Shown in pieces: positions 21,077 to 32,897 of a stretch of 64,000 bases of DNA. Numbering within the stretch: position 1 is the stretch's first letter; every line of letters begins with the position of its first letter. This DNA comes from Microbotryomycetes sp. JL201 (Eukaryota > Basidiomycota > Microbotryomycetes), in assembly GCA_033819885.1 (NCBI GenBank), contig JAQYUZ010000011.1, forward strand, positions 310,001 through 374,000, given 5' to 3'. Under the pieces are notes generated by a model. It saw only the letters and a program-made list of their open reading frames with translations. It was not told the DNA's origin and did not search any database. The position numbers and the translations under genes are program-made.

Positions 21077-22829
21077 TCACAGTTCTGCCCAACCGCTCGA
21101 CTCTGTCCCTCCGGCCAGCAGAGACAACAAAAAGACGCAAAGGTTTGCGCCGACACCCATTCCGAAACCCCTGTACAGCTGACTCAAGCCGCTACCGACA
21201 CCCAATCCGACGGGTCCAAGGTCTTCACGGTGCGCTTCTGGCGTTGGTTTGACGCCGGGCGTCGAAGGTCCACGCGAGCTCGGCCTACGAGTCCGCCGTG
21301 GGATTCGACCAGTCTCTTCTGTGACGATCCTATATGCGCATTCGACGACGCCCACGTAAGGTGCCGGTCGTGTTTCGACACACGTGCGCCATGCGCGTCC
21401 TGTTCCACCAGCTCGACCTCCCCTGACAAACTCTGCTCTAGATTGAATCTGTAGACGCTTGCGCACAGTTTCGATTGGTACCGTCACGAGTAGTCCAGCC
21501 GTGCCGAGCACAAATTCAGCCAAGCTAAACGTGATGGGCGAACTTGAAGGCTCGATTGAGAGATACCTCGAAATGACGAGTGGTGTCGAGATGCAGATGA
21601 GCGGTCGCAAGACGCTCTCAAGAATTGTCGGGATGATCAGGTTCGGGTGAAAGTATGTGTTCCACAGTCCGCCTTCCTCTTTGAAAATTGTGCCGAGAGC
21701 TTCAAATGGACCCGAGTACTTTCGATGAGGTGGCTGTGCGCTCTGCACGATCAAGCGGGTGCGGACGAGGTCGAGAGGTGAGACAGCGATCATTGTCAAA
21801 GCATGTGACATGGTCGAAAGCACCAGCAGCGGTATCGGTCGCGGCGAATAGATCAATGGCAGGGACGCTAGTGGCGAGCTTGGCAGAAACGCGAATGTTA
21901 GCGCAGACAGTATGATGGGCTGAATCGTGGTAGTCAAGACGTCGACGATGAAAGTCGTCATCTGGCCTGCATGCATCCGAACCGTGTTTCAGTGGCGAGC
22001 GTCTCGACAATGGCGCAGCACTGACCCTTCCATAGACTAGCCCAGCCTTCACCTTTCCACTTTCCAACCGTTCTGATCATGTCCCACACGCCACCTTGAA
22101 CGACGATTGGCATAACCCACTCTGGTTTTGTGCCGAACCGCTCATCTTTCACTCCAGAACGAAGGAGGTATCCGGATGGAGACGTGGGTCGTGGTGCGAC
22201 GTCTTCTCCCGTCGGAGGTGCGAAACTCGGTCTGCCTGCGCCGTCCAAGTCTGCAAAGTAAGATTCTGCCTCTGCCTCGTCCTCGAGCTGGGCAGAAACA
22301 AGAGCGTTGCAAAGTCAGCGGACTCTGGTCTGCGACGAGATCCCGATGCCACGGCGCAAAAGAGCGGATTTGGGCGGGAGTGACCCGCAAGGGTGCGTGC
22401 TTCGAGTCGGGATATGACGTGCATGCTCACCTCGACGGCCTCTTCGCGCAGCTCGTCGTCGTAGTCCCATAGGAGCGGGTTGAGGCCCTCTTTGGGCACC
22501 CACTGCACTTGGGCGAGTGTTTTGCCGACCTCGAATGGCATGACGAGTGCCGTGCCGCTGAACCTGAGCAGGGATGACGTAACAAACGCGCGCAACATAG
22601 CGCCAGCCTCGGTCGAGGACGCGCCAGCGCCAGTGCCAGAGCCTGCCGCGTCAAAGTCGCTGACGGAGGACTCGTATCTGTTTCTTGGCGCGTTGCCGAG
22701 CGAGTGCGGTTGTCTGGCCGAGTCTGCGGCGCGTGCCGGCGGCTGACCCAACGTCCAGTCGGTCGTCAATTCAGGCACGCTCGCATACGGACGCAGCGGG
22801 TGCGTCGTGTGCGACGGCGCCGAGTCCAT
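21077..22829 (-). CDS. UGO1: Ugo1-type mitochondrial carrier-like fusion protein
   Basis: A 516-residue degenerate mitochondrial carrier. Ugo1 sits in the outer mitochondrial membrane and works with the two dynamin-like fusion GTPases. Exons: 22829-22431, 22287-22026, 21966-21077. Features: hydrophilic N-terminal 90 residues, FSGTALVMPFEVGKTLAQVQ (first repeat, carrier PxE motif), a GKWKGEGWASLWKG segment, SHALTMIAVSPLDLVRTRLI (second repeat, the cleanest carrier signature), LVTVPIETVRKRLQIQSR (third repeat) and GLSQLYRGFGMGVGANLCVF at the end. This order and an acidic spacer after the first repeat match fungal Ugo1 better than a metabolite carrier. The tail-to-tail spacing with VID27 is about 190 bases. 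A plain SLC25 carrier remains a less likely alternative. Confidence 0.85.
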
Positions 22830-23068
22830 CGTAGTCGCCTGTCGCGATGATGCTTGTCAGTTGGCGGTCGGCTCTGTCGAATGCTCGAGCCAGCTGCGGA
22901 CAACAAATCGGATCTCGGTATTATTTGCCAGTGATTGCATGATCATGTGAGCATGTGAAGAGATGCCTTGAATCAATCAGGGACTCGTCACCTTGCTTGA
23001 GAATTATCACTCGACGCCGCATTCGAGCAGGCCCGCCGCAGTCGGAGTGGGTTTGGGCACTGGCAGCC

Positions 23069-25082
23069 ATGTCCTCAACTTATGAGGAGCTGAGTGCTCA
23101 GCTGAGGCAACAAGTCAACAGCAAGCTTCGGCTGGACGACTATGACTGGGATAGCGAGTACCCGGCGGGCAGCGATGTGCGCCGAGCGGCCGAGCGCGTC
23201 TTGACGCCCCGACAGCTCGAGATCACGTCCATGGATGCCACCGCGCTGCTCAAACAAATCGCAACATCAAAGGTCACTGCAGTCGAAGCGCTCATGGCAT
23301 TTGGTGCTCGCACGGCCGTCGCTCACAGGCTTGTCAGTCCACGAGCGGCCCGGCACGACCGGCTGTTCACGTGACCGTGCTGACACGTCAGACGTCGCAG
23401 ACTTGCTGCCTGACAGACTTGTTCATCGACGAAGCCTTGCAGCAAGCTCGACAGCTCGATCAACATCTGAAAGAGACTGGCACGACGGTCGGACCCTTGC
23501 ACGGTCTGCCAATCTCGGCAAAGGCAAGGTCGTTTCCCATCTGTGTCAGCTCGGCTCGACCTGACAAGTTCACGTCCGACAGGATCAAGTTCAGCTCAAA
23601 GGCCGTATCACTTCTCTGAGCTTCCTGTCGCTGCACTTGCGTGCCAAGCCCGAAGAACAGGACTGCCTGCTCGCCGATGTACTACGGTCAAGCGGCGCAA
23701 TCTTTTTCAATCACACGACACTACCGCAATCCATCATGCACCTCGAGAGCAGCTCGTTCTGGACGGGTGCGACTGGCACGCGCAATCCGTACAACACGCT
23801 GCTGAGCTCAGGAGGCTCCAGCGGTGGCGAAGGCGCCGTTCTCGGCATGCGTGGCGCACTCATCGGCATAGGCAGCAAGTCCGCTTTTGCCAATTTTGGT
23901 GCTATATTTGAGCAGCTGACTGAGCCTCGAGTCCAGCCGATATCGGCGGCTCTGTAAGGTCTCCGGCCGCTGCCTGCGGTTTGTACGGTCTGCGTCCAAC
24001 AGCTTTGCGCGTGCCGGGCGTCGCAACATACAAAGTAGGGAGAGAAACTATCATGGGCACAGCAGGTCCTATGGCTCACTCAGCGCGCGATATCGAGCTC
24101 TTCATGAGCGTTGTGCTCGGAGACCGCAACAAAGTCTGGTTGCGCGACCCGAACGTGCTCGAGATGCCGTGGAGGTGTGGTCGCCGCGGAGAATGGCAAG
24201 ACGGCTCTCGCAAGCTCAGAATCGGAATCATGTGGGAAGATGGCGAAGTCAGACCGACGAAACCTATTGAACGCGCGATGCGCACAGTTGTTCAACAATT
24301 ACAAAAAAGCGACCAAGTGGAAGTCAAAGACTTTGCTGCTTATGGCACTCGCGAGGCATGGTACCTCGCTCGCGAGCTGGTGCGCTGAACCTCTTACTGC
24401 ACTGCGTGTACACAGATCAATTTTCTACGTGCAGTACTTTCCGGACGGCGGTCGACGTATTCGCGACCTGACAATCAACAGCGATACACAAGAGCCACTT
24501 CATCCACTCACATTATGGCTTCTAGATGAATCGGGTCCTGTGCTCAAAGAAAAGACCCCGGCAGAGATATGGGAGGCAAGAGTACCTTCGTTTGCACCAG
24601 CGTACTTTTGGCTGACACGATTCTGTTCATCAGACGACAGGACGACGAGATGTCTTCAGGAAACGTTACAGGCAACATTGGTTGGACCAAGAGATTGACG
24701 TTCTACTGTGTCCCAATGCACCATACCCCGCTCCACCGCATGGCACGGCAAAGTGGTGGGCTTACACCAGTCATTTCAATGTCGTGGACTATCCGGCTGT
24801 CACCTTTCCCCTTGACTTGCAAGTCGATCCTGCTCTCGACGCGGTCAACTCGAGAGACTACTTTGACCCGAGGAACGATGACGAAGCCGTGGCGCATGCC
24901 GATTGTGAGCCCGATTGAAAATTCTTTTCTGCTGAACACCCATCTAATAATTTCTTGCAGACTCGCCCGAAAGATACAGGAACGCACCACTGTGTCTTCA
25001 ATTGGTCGGTCGACGGTTTCATGACGAAGAGGTTCTTGACGCGTTGCAGGTCATCGAAACCGTTTTGGCGCAAACTCTGTAG
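23069..25082 (+). CDS. Amidase (amidase-signature family, fungal acetamidase type)
   Basis: A 553-residue amide hydrolase, releasing ammonia from small amides. Exons: 23069-23332, 23401-23523, 23583-23874, 23937-24379, 24435-24581, 24634-24904, 24961-25082. The Ser-cisSer-Lys triad is visible: Lys in LHGLPISAKDQVQLKG, the cis-Ser in TLLSSGGSSGGEGAVLG and the nucleophilic Ser in IGIGTDIGGSVRSPAAACG. N-terminal start MSSTYEELSAQLRQQ follows 23069; LTPRQLEIT is also typical. The C-terminal part has VLLCPNAPYPAPPHG, FNVVDYPAVTFP and LCLQLVGRRFHDEEVL. Two introns (23524-23582 and 23875-23936) are GC-AG, and both fall within catalytic motifs, so their removal restores the exact family consensus. 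Not linked to other nitrogen-use genes here. Full length, probably active. Confidence 0.93.
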
Positions 25083-25184
25083 ACTTGGTAAACATGATAT
25101 TGCACCCACTAGGGAATCATTACAAACAACACTTTTGACCCTCAGCATATTTTATTTTGCGCACTTGAATCCGATCGTTTCGGG

Positions 25185-26630
25185 TCACCGTTTCTCAGAG
25201 AACGAGGGCGATAACGGCGTCAAAGGGGGAGGCGGCGACAGAGGTGTCTGAGGTGTCGGTGGCACGAGCGGTGTCGTGACTGTCGAGCCGAATGCCCCTG
25301 GACTGAAATGTCCCTTTTCGTCTTCGCTCGACTTTTCAGAATCTGCAGGTGATAGCGTCGGAATAACTGCAATGTCCGACTCGTCTTTTGACAGGCTTGC
25401 AAAAGCCAAACCGGGAATGGCTGTCACGTCAAAGCCTTGCACTCGGAGTCCGGCATGAGCCGGTGATCCACGCCATCCTTGCTTTGTAGGAACGTATGGT
25501 CCTTCACCTTGCTCCTCGTGTTGAACAATTTCAGAACAGACAGTGACGCCACCCTGTCCGCCGACACCGGTAACGGAATGCAGTCCGGCCGTTGGGAAAC
25601 CAGACGTTCGCCTTCTAGACGCAGTCGCTACATTCGACGAAAACTCGAACGAGTCTTCATGTCTCCGGTCTCCAGCGGTAATGACGAAAATGATGCATGC
25701 ATTGAGTGCAACTGAAGCGGCACACAGGTCAGCCCATCTATCGCGCGCTGACACACTCGGTCGTTGCTCTTACCATCCAGACCACACGATCCAAGGCAGA
25801 CCCAGCTGAGTTGGTGTCCGTCTTGCAAGGCAAGGACGAGAATGTTGGCCGTGGATGTCACAAGGGCTGCTACGGCTCCGATTGCAGAGTTGCGGGCGAG
25901 CTTGCGAGCTTTGACAAATTTTGAGCGGTAGATCGGGATGATGAACGCTGCCGTCAGAAACGCGTTGACGGCAAAATCGACAGCGAGCATAGGCACAGTG
26001 GCGTAGAGCTACGCACATGGCGGTGAGCACGCCACGCCAGTCACAGAAGGGTACAAGACACACCTTGAGACCGATGATGCAAGCACCGTCAGACGGCCTT
26101 CGGTGCGAGATGCGGCCGACAATCATGCAGACGGCTACACCAATCCACAGCATGAAGAAGAAACAGGATGCTCGGTACCATGGCGACTTGAACCTCGAGT
26201 GTCGAGCGGCGACAGTCTGTGCATACACAAGATGCACTCGTTCCACTGTAGGCAGAATCAGTACCGTCGAGCAATCTGGGTGAGACGATGACACCTCACT
26301 GAGGAAAAGGTAGATTGCGACTTTGCTGCTCGCGTAAAGGGCAATGCACCACCAGATGCCGACAGCGCACGCCACCTCGCTGAAACTCGTTCCGACGCCG
26401 AGCACGATGATCGCACTCGCCCACAGAAAGACAAACGAGTCAAGCATGACCAAGAGGACGAGTAGCTTGACGATGGACATGTCTCTGAACGCTCGCCAGC
26501 TCTTTGGCCATCTCTTAGAGAGCAGGACTGCCAGGAGCGGAGTGAACGACAAGTAGGCTGCTGCGACGATCGGGGCCAGATAGGGCTGATGTGCTGGCCA
26601 TACAGTTGTCACGGTCTGCATTCGATCCAT
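25185..26630 (-). CDS. Fungal seven-transmembrane integral membrane protein
   Basis: A 424-residue membrane protein with seven likely helices, of a type common in basidiomycetes whose function is unknown. Exons: 26630-26300, 26245-26064, 26008-25774, 25711-25185. Segments include LAPIVAAAYLSFTPLLAVLL, VKLLVLLVMLDSFVFLWASA, VACAVGIWWCIALYASSKVA, then the motif LFLMERVHLVYAQ (made by splicing), FKSPWYRASCFFFMLW, VDFAVNAFLTAAFIIPI, AVAALVTSTANILVLAL and VALNACIIFVITAG. The last 170 residues are hydrophilic and Ser/Pro-rich with TPLVPPTPQTPLSPPPPLTP. The ERVH motif after helix 3 recalls the DRY-like end of helix 3 in receptors, but ligand and G-protein coupling are not shown. Tail-to-tail with the amidase, about 100 bases apart. 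Confidence 0.8.
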
Positions 26631-28195
26631 GTCGGAAGAATGTGTCAGGGCGCTTCCGTCGCCGATGTCAATTGCCGATGTGACCGAGATGAGCTGGGCG
26701 GTGAGTCTGCCTGCGTCGCGCTGAGAATGGGCGAGTGCGGACGGCTTGGGTCGTATAAGTTTATGTGTGTATTGATCTGTGCGCTTTCAACCCCTTGAGC
26801 TGCTGCAACAGCTGTCCTGGCAGCGAAGTCGCGCTGTTCCGATCGGTCACCTCCAGAAAAGTTGAACGATCCAGGTTGATGCGACCAGGTTGCGCGACAC
26901 TGCTGTTCCCAAACCGAGCCTTGTCGCAATCGTGTATATATGTTGTATGCTTTCGTGTTTGCCACAGACCACTGAAGAGTGACTGGGTTGAGAGAACAAG
27001 AAGGAAGCGGGTTCAGGCCGCCCAAAGAGGTCATTCGCTGCCCAAGTCTTTTCGTTTGACGTGGCTCGCACAGCGCATCTCCGTCCAGCCGGGTTCAAGG
27101 CGGGCGATCGCGTGCATCGAGTGCGCCGGCGCGATCAACATTTGCGGGTAGCCATGCGGGCACGCGCAGCGCTGGATCTACAACGGGCGAAAATGAGGCG
27201 CGCAGTCTCCCTTGGGATCGATCCAACCTGCCAGAAGCGGTAATGCTGCTGCGAAGCCCAGAGGAGTGGTATCAATGTTCAATTGCAACATTAGAAGACC
27301 TAAGTCTCTGGGCCAATGCAAGACGAAGGGCTTGACATCAGTTGCGCACAATGTAACACGCTCAATCGAACCCAAGTTTGGACCAGAACTCTGCGAGAGG
27401 TGGCAAAGTGCATTCAGATGTTACGTGATACCTGCGGGCACATGTGTCAGACGAGGAGTTGCAGCCCGAGGGCCGACAGTAGCGACGCTTCGACACCGTA
27501 ACTTCCAATGGTGGCGATGTCAGCTGTTTCAAACGTTGTTCTGACTCCCGCTGAAAACGGAAGCCTACGTCTGATCGTTGCTGGCTCCGCCAAAAGTTTC
27601 TTTTGCTTGTTGACTCGCACGAAAGAGAGCCTGATCTTGAAGAAAACTCATACCGAAGCGGCGCGTGCATTCTATGGACGCCTTTGAGAAGATCTTACTA
27701 GGCGGAAGAATCGAGATAGCCTCGCTTCTGGAGCATAGACAGCGATCGCAGAGCTAGCTCGCCCCACTCGTTGATCTGATTGAGTGACTGTTGACCTTTG
27801 ACAGCCCTTTGCTTAGATCTCTCAGGGGCCTCATCTGGAAAAAATGACCTCCTGCCAAGGGGCAAAACCAACATGACTTGACGTCCCAAAGAGAGACAAT
27901 GTGACTCCGTGATAGAGGTCTCAGATAGCTACGACTGCAGCAATTTGATGCACCCAGAGCGCCGCATCGCTTCCGTTTGACCCAAGCCGTGATAATTTTC
28001 CGGAATTAAGCATGGAGGACGAGAGGTAGTTGAAATTGTGACGATTTGTTAGCTCACACTCCAGGGCTGTCGGAAATACGATCGGCCGCTGATGAAACAC
28101 AGCGCGCGTCGACGGTGCACGCGGCCTCGGCGGTCATCTACGCGTCATTTCTGAGCACGGGCAAGGTCTACTCGCGACGCGAGAGGCAGCCCAAG
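26631..28195. other. Long divergent intergenic region
   Basis: About 1.56 kb between the seven-helix protein gene and AP-2 alpha, which diverge. It must hold both promoters and 5' leaders. Short frames on both strands show no motif. A possible leader intron just before AP-2 alpha (ATG near 28012, donor gtagtt, acceptor ccag at 28062) cannot be confirmed. No RNA gene recognised. Confidence 0.45.
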
Positions 28196-31100
28196 ATGGT
28201 CGCCAAAGATGACATGCGCGGCCTGACCCAGTACATTGCCGACTTGCGCGCGTGCCGAGTCCGCGAGCTCGAGGAGAAGCGCATCAACAAGGAGATGGCG
28301 CACATCAGGCAAAAGTTCAAAGGTGAGTCGAACCTGAGCCTAGTCTGCGATGCCTTTCGGCACAGCGCTGGTCTGCCAGTCTAGCATGAACCTAGTCGGC
28401 CCCCCCACAACTGACGCTTCGGCTGCCGGTTATGCCGTCTAGAGGGCAATTTGGACGGTAGACAGAAGAAAAAGTAGGCCACACGAGCTCGTTGCCGTGC
28501 ACTCGGTCGCTGATGCCCGTCATGTGGCCTCGGCAGATACATCTCCAAGATCATCTTCACCGCTATTCTCGGATACAACGTCGATATAGGACACATGGAG
28601 GCTGTCAACCTCATCACGAGTCAGAAGTACTCGGAAAAGCAGATTGTAAGCCTTGCGCAGCGAGATCGAGAAGGTCAGCTCATCATTTGGCGAGTCTCAG
28701 GGCTATCTCGCATTGACCCTACTCATGCACGAGAACTCGGACATCGTGCGCCTGGTCGTAAACTCTATTCGCAAAGACTTGGACGACATGAACGAGCAAG
28801 TCAACTGCCTTGCCCTGCACGCAATTGCCAACGTCGGTGGCGCAGAAATGGCAGAAGCGCTCGCAGGGGACGTGCACCGTCTCCTCATCTCACCGTACGT
28901 CTACGCTATACAGTGATTGTGGTCTTTGCTCACATCTTCGTTCCAATTTTCCAGAACGTCTCGCTCCTTTGTCAAGAAAAAAGCGGCCCTAACGCTTCTC
29001 CGACTGTATCGAAAGCATCCCGATGTGATCCCAGTAACAGAATGGGCACTTCGCATTGTTTCAATTTTGGACGACAAGAATGTTGTCAGTCAGCGAGCGC
29101 TTCCACAGGTCACACGACGCAGTTGCTGAACGAGATTGTAGGGCGTTGTACTGGCCGTATGCAGTCTCGTTATCGCTCTCGCACAAGATCACTTGGAGAC
29201 CTACTCGATATGCTACCAGAAAGCAGTCAGCCGGCTAGAGAGGATAGTCGTCGACAATGAATTCCCCTCAGATTACCTCTACTACAAAGTGCCTGTACCG
29301 TGGCTCCAGGTCAAGCTCTTGCGCCTGCTACAGTACTACCCACCGTCAGGTGAGCATCCAGTGTCGGCGATGGCTTAAGCGAGTGTTGAATGCCGGACTT
29401 GCAGAGGACGAGACAATCCGAGTGATGCTCAATAGCGTACTCGAAAAGATCCTGCAAGACTCGGCAGAGACTCCAAAGAATGCACAGCACAACAATGCAC
29501 AGAAGTCTGTCCTATTTGAGGCCATCAACTTGGCCATCCACTTGGACTCCGAGTCGACTCTGGTCCACTACGCAGCGCACCAGCTCGGTCGCTTCATAAA
29601 CGCCAAGGAGACAAATGTACGTTATCTCGGGCTCGATACGATGGCGCATTTGGCAGCAAGAAGCGAGAGTCTCGAGGCTATCAAAATCCACCAGGACGTC
29701 ATCATCCAGTCTCTTCGAGACCGAGACATTTCAGTGCGGCGGCGCGGATTGGATCTCTTGTACTCGATGTGCGACGTCACAAACGCCAAGACGATTGTCG
29801 CCGAGCTGCTTCGGTACTTGACTGTGTCAGATTTCACGTTGAGGGAAGAGATGGCCCTGAAGATTGCCATTTTGACGGAAAAGTTTTCGGTCGAATACGA
29901 GTGGTACGTGGACACGATATTGAAGCTGATTAGCTTGGCCGGAGACCATGTCAGCGAGGAGGTCTGGTTCAGAGTCATTCAAATCGTCACAAATACGGAA
30001 GAGCTGCAAGAGGTGAGCTCATTTCCTGTTCGAGCGGGACTGCAGCTGACTCTGCTCCGTCAGTATGCTGCCCGAAAAATCTGCGAGTTCCTGATCAACC
30101 CACAATGCCATGAAAACTTGATCAAGGTCGGCGCCTATATCCTCGGCGAGTACGGCCATCTGATTGCGGAGGATCCAGTAAGTTCTTTGTCGAGGGCGAA
30201 GCGACACATCACTGATAGTGCCGCGCAGGGACGGAGCCCGATCGAGCAGTTTCAGCTGCTGCATGCCCGAACAAACCTGTGTTCGACTTCGACAAAGGCG
30301 CTCATGCTCACAACGTACTTCAAATGGCTCAACTTGTTTCCCGAGATCCACGAACAGCTCGTGGCCGTCTTCACGGCGTATTCGCACATGCTTGACGCTG
30401 ACCTTCAGCAGCGAGCATGCGAATACCTCGCTATCGCCCGCCTGCCGACGGATGACCTCTTGCAAATCGTTGCGGACGAGATGCCGCCGTATCCTGAGCG
30501 CGAAAGTGCAGTACGTTACTCCGGAGACAGAGAAGGAGAACCGTGCTGACGCTCTGCTCTGGCTTGCAGCTGTTGAGCCGACTGCTCAAGAAATCGGGCG
30601 ACATGAGCGACAAGCGCACTTGGCACCTTGGGGGCAAGGACGTGAACGAGAGCAAGGACGCAGAGCGCTACAAGGGCCTCGGCCGACGGAAAAACACCAT
30701 GACGCAAGACGAAGAAGCTCGTCAAACGGCTCCATCGACTGATTCCACAGCCACGCGTGACATCATGGGATCTCTCGCTGGTCTGGATTTGTCATCGCCT
30801 ACGCTAAGTAAGCAGGCATCTGCTGGGGCCTCGCCGATCACGCCTGCGCCTGAAACATCAAAATCGTCTGCTGCGACAACGCCAACGACCGGCCGGCCAA
30901 GGCGCATGACGTTGACTCATGGCGCAGAAAAATGGCTACCGCGGCTGTTGTACAGCTCGGAAGGAATCTTGTTTGAGGACACGCAGTTGCAAGTCGGTCT
31001 CAAGAGCGAGTTCCAGGGCGGCGTCGGTCGCGTGGCGCTGTACTTTGGCAACAAGATTTCAGCCGCGCTCGAGTCTTTTACAGCAACAATCGACAATCAA

Positions 31101-31708
31101 GACGTCGATGATCTCGTCGTGACAATGCCGAAAATTGCGACGCCTCGTATCAGCTCAATGTCACAGGTTCAGCAACTTATTCAAGTCGAGTGCAAGGGCA
31201 TATTTACAACAGCACCGATACTCAACATCTCTTACCTCGCGGGTTCTCATCAGACACTGACGCTCCGACTGCCCGTGTACTTGACCAAGTTTGTCGAACC
31301 CGTCCAACTATCGTCGCCCGACTTTTTCGAACGATGGAAGCAGATTGGCGGTCCTCCGCGTGAAGCGCAAAAGATTTTCCCCATGCGACTGAGTGCAGAT
31401 GGCAAGGTCGACGTTGACAGGCAGCGTCGGGTGATTGGCGGCTCCAAGTTTGGCTTGCTCGACGGCGTTGACCCGAATCGGAATAACACGGTCGCCGCCG
31501 GCGTCGTTCACATGTCTGCATCTGGCAAAGTCGGTTGCTTGCTCAGGCTGGAACCTAATGCAGAGGCCAAGGTACGTTGTATTGGCGCGTTTAATCTCAC
31601 GTGCTGACTCTGCGTGTGCAGCTCTGTCGCCTAACTGTGCGCTCGACGAACGAAAAAGTGTCGCAAGCAGTGCTGGACATCTTCGTAAACGCCTTGTCTG
31701 GAAAGTGA
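28196..31708 (+). CDS. APL3: AP-2 complex subunit alpha (alpha-adaptin)
   Basis: The 963-residue large subunit of the AP-2 clathrin adaptor, which binds PI(4,5)P2 and endocytic cargo at the plasma membrane. Exons: 28196-28322, 28443-28473, 28537-28645, 28701-28894, 28955-29084, 29142-29349, 29405-30012, 30064-30177, 30229-30510, 30570-31571, 31622-31708. The start MVAKDDMRGLTQYIADLRAC matches the family start. The trunk shows KEMAHIRQKFKEGNLDGRQK, KIIFTAILGYNVDIGHMEAV, CLALHAIANVGGAEMAEALA, VPVPWLQVKLLRLLQYYPP and YILGEYGHLIAEDPGRSPIE. A Ser/Thr-rich hinge (about 630-720) precedes the C-terminal ear (RVALYFGNKISAALESF, CLLRLEPNAEAKLCRLTV). Two 51-nt introns (30013-30063, 30178-30228) are stop-free and in frame. 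Full length and intact. Confidence 0.96.
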
Positions 31709-32897
31709 TAGGCAGTCTTCGCTTGCAATTAGTTTTTTCTTTGGTGCTGCAGCGCTAGCCCGGTTCTGCTGCCTCAACCTTGACTGTCCCGCGGCTGCCT
31801 GCCCGGTCCTGTCGGCCTGCCATCGAGAGAAGCGCTCAAGACGTCATTTCAATTTTTTTTTTATCAGACATGATCATTCTTGTTTTTCGACTTGCGCCAC
31901 GAAACATTGGCCGCTTTGCCCAGCACCCGCGACTGCCGAATGTTCTACATAGACCTGGCAGACATTTCCCCCGCCACAGGTCGCAGGCGCGAGAAGTATT
32001 ACGACGTCATTGTACACGCGTGAGATGCAAGCTCGCTCTGTCGTTTTTGCTCGAGTACGGAGAGGGCGTTCCTAATTTTAGTATCGGAAGCCATTCTTGG
32101 GGAGAACTGTCGAGTTCATCTTGTTCAGACTTCAGTGAACTGGAGCTTCACTCGAGAAAACGGGGTCATGTTTCGTTGGGTCTGCTCTCCAAAGTGATTA
32201 ACGCCGGAGCTTTCGCTCCTTCCTTTGAAGGCACCGTTGCAAAATTGGCGACGAGATGACGCGAAATCACTCGTAACAAGCGATGCTGATTGAGGTGAGG
32301 CTGTGTTCGGGCCGGTTATAATAAGCAATGGGCGACTGCTTGTTCTCAGCCTCGCTATCTGTTGAATGCGGGACGGAAAAAAACATGTAGCATCAGCTCC
32401 AAACAATAACTAATCAAAAGTATGCCCTCTTTGGTCGCCAATTCGCCGCAGTCTTTAAATTGCGGATGACTCACCGCGCATCATATGCAGGCATAAAGGC
32501 ATGTCGCTGGAGGACTCCTGATGATAGCACAACAAAACTGCTCGAGAGATCTCTGGACGGCTGCCATTGCCCTGCCGAGCTCGGTTCGCGGCAGGCTGCC
32601 CGTCTCGGTGTCCCTGCGCGGAACTCGGGACCGAGGGCTGCGGCTGCGAAGCTATTCCAAGCTGCTTGCCTCTCCTACTCTCTTTCATTCTCTCTGTGCG
32701 CAAACTCGCTCTAGTATCCCGTAAGTTGCAGCACAACCCCCCTCTTCCCTCTTGGCTTGGTATCTTGTCGCGCGACCGAAGGAACCACAAATCAGGGGCG
32801 ATCCCACGACGTCATCAATCAAATCGATTGACGTTTTCTTTCCCTTTCCATCAGCAGTCGCTCTTCTTCCACCTATCAAAGAAGCACAGCTACAACA
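31709..32897. other. Intergenic region with one short coding-looking stretch
   Basis: About 1.19 kb between two plus-strand genes. At 31924-32023 a frame on the plus strand reads CRMFYIDLADISPATGRRRE and ends in a stop at 32021; it looks protein-like but has no start or recognised family. The rest, including a T-rich stretch at 31850-31862, shows nothing I can name. Confidence 0.4.

Noticed and set aside
24576-24633. A further GC-AG intron in the amidase (donor gcaaga at 24576)
   Set aside because: A GT donor six bases downstream (24582, gtacct) gives the same frame with two more residues, so the GC reading is not needed.
27061-27243. ggttcaaggc near 27090 as a tRNA B box
   Set aside because: It does not match GGTTCGANTCC well, and no acceptor or anticodon stem can be folded around it.
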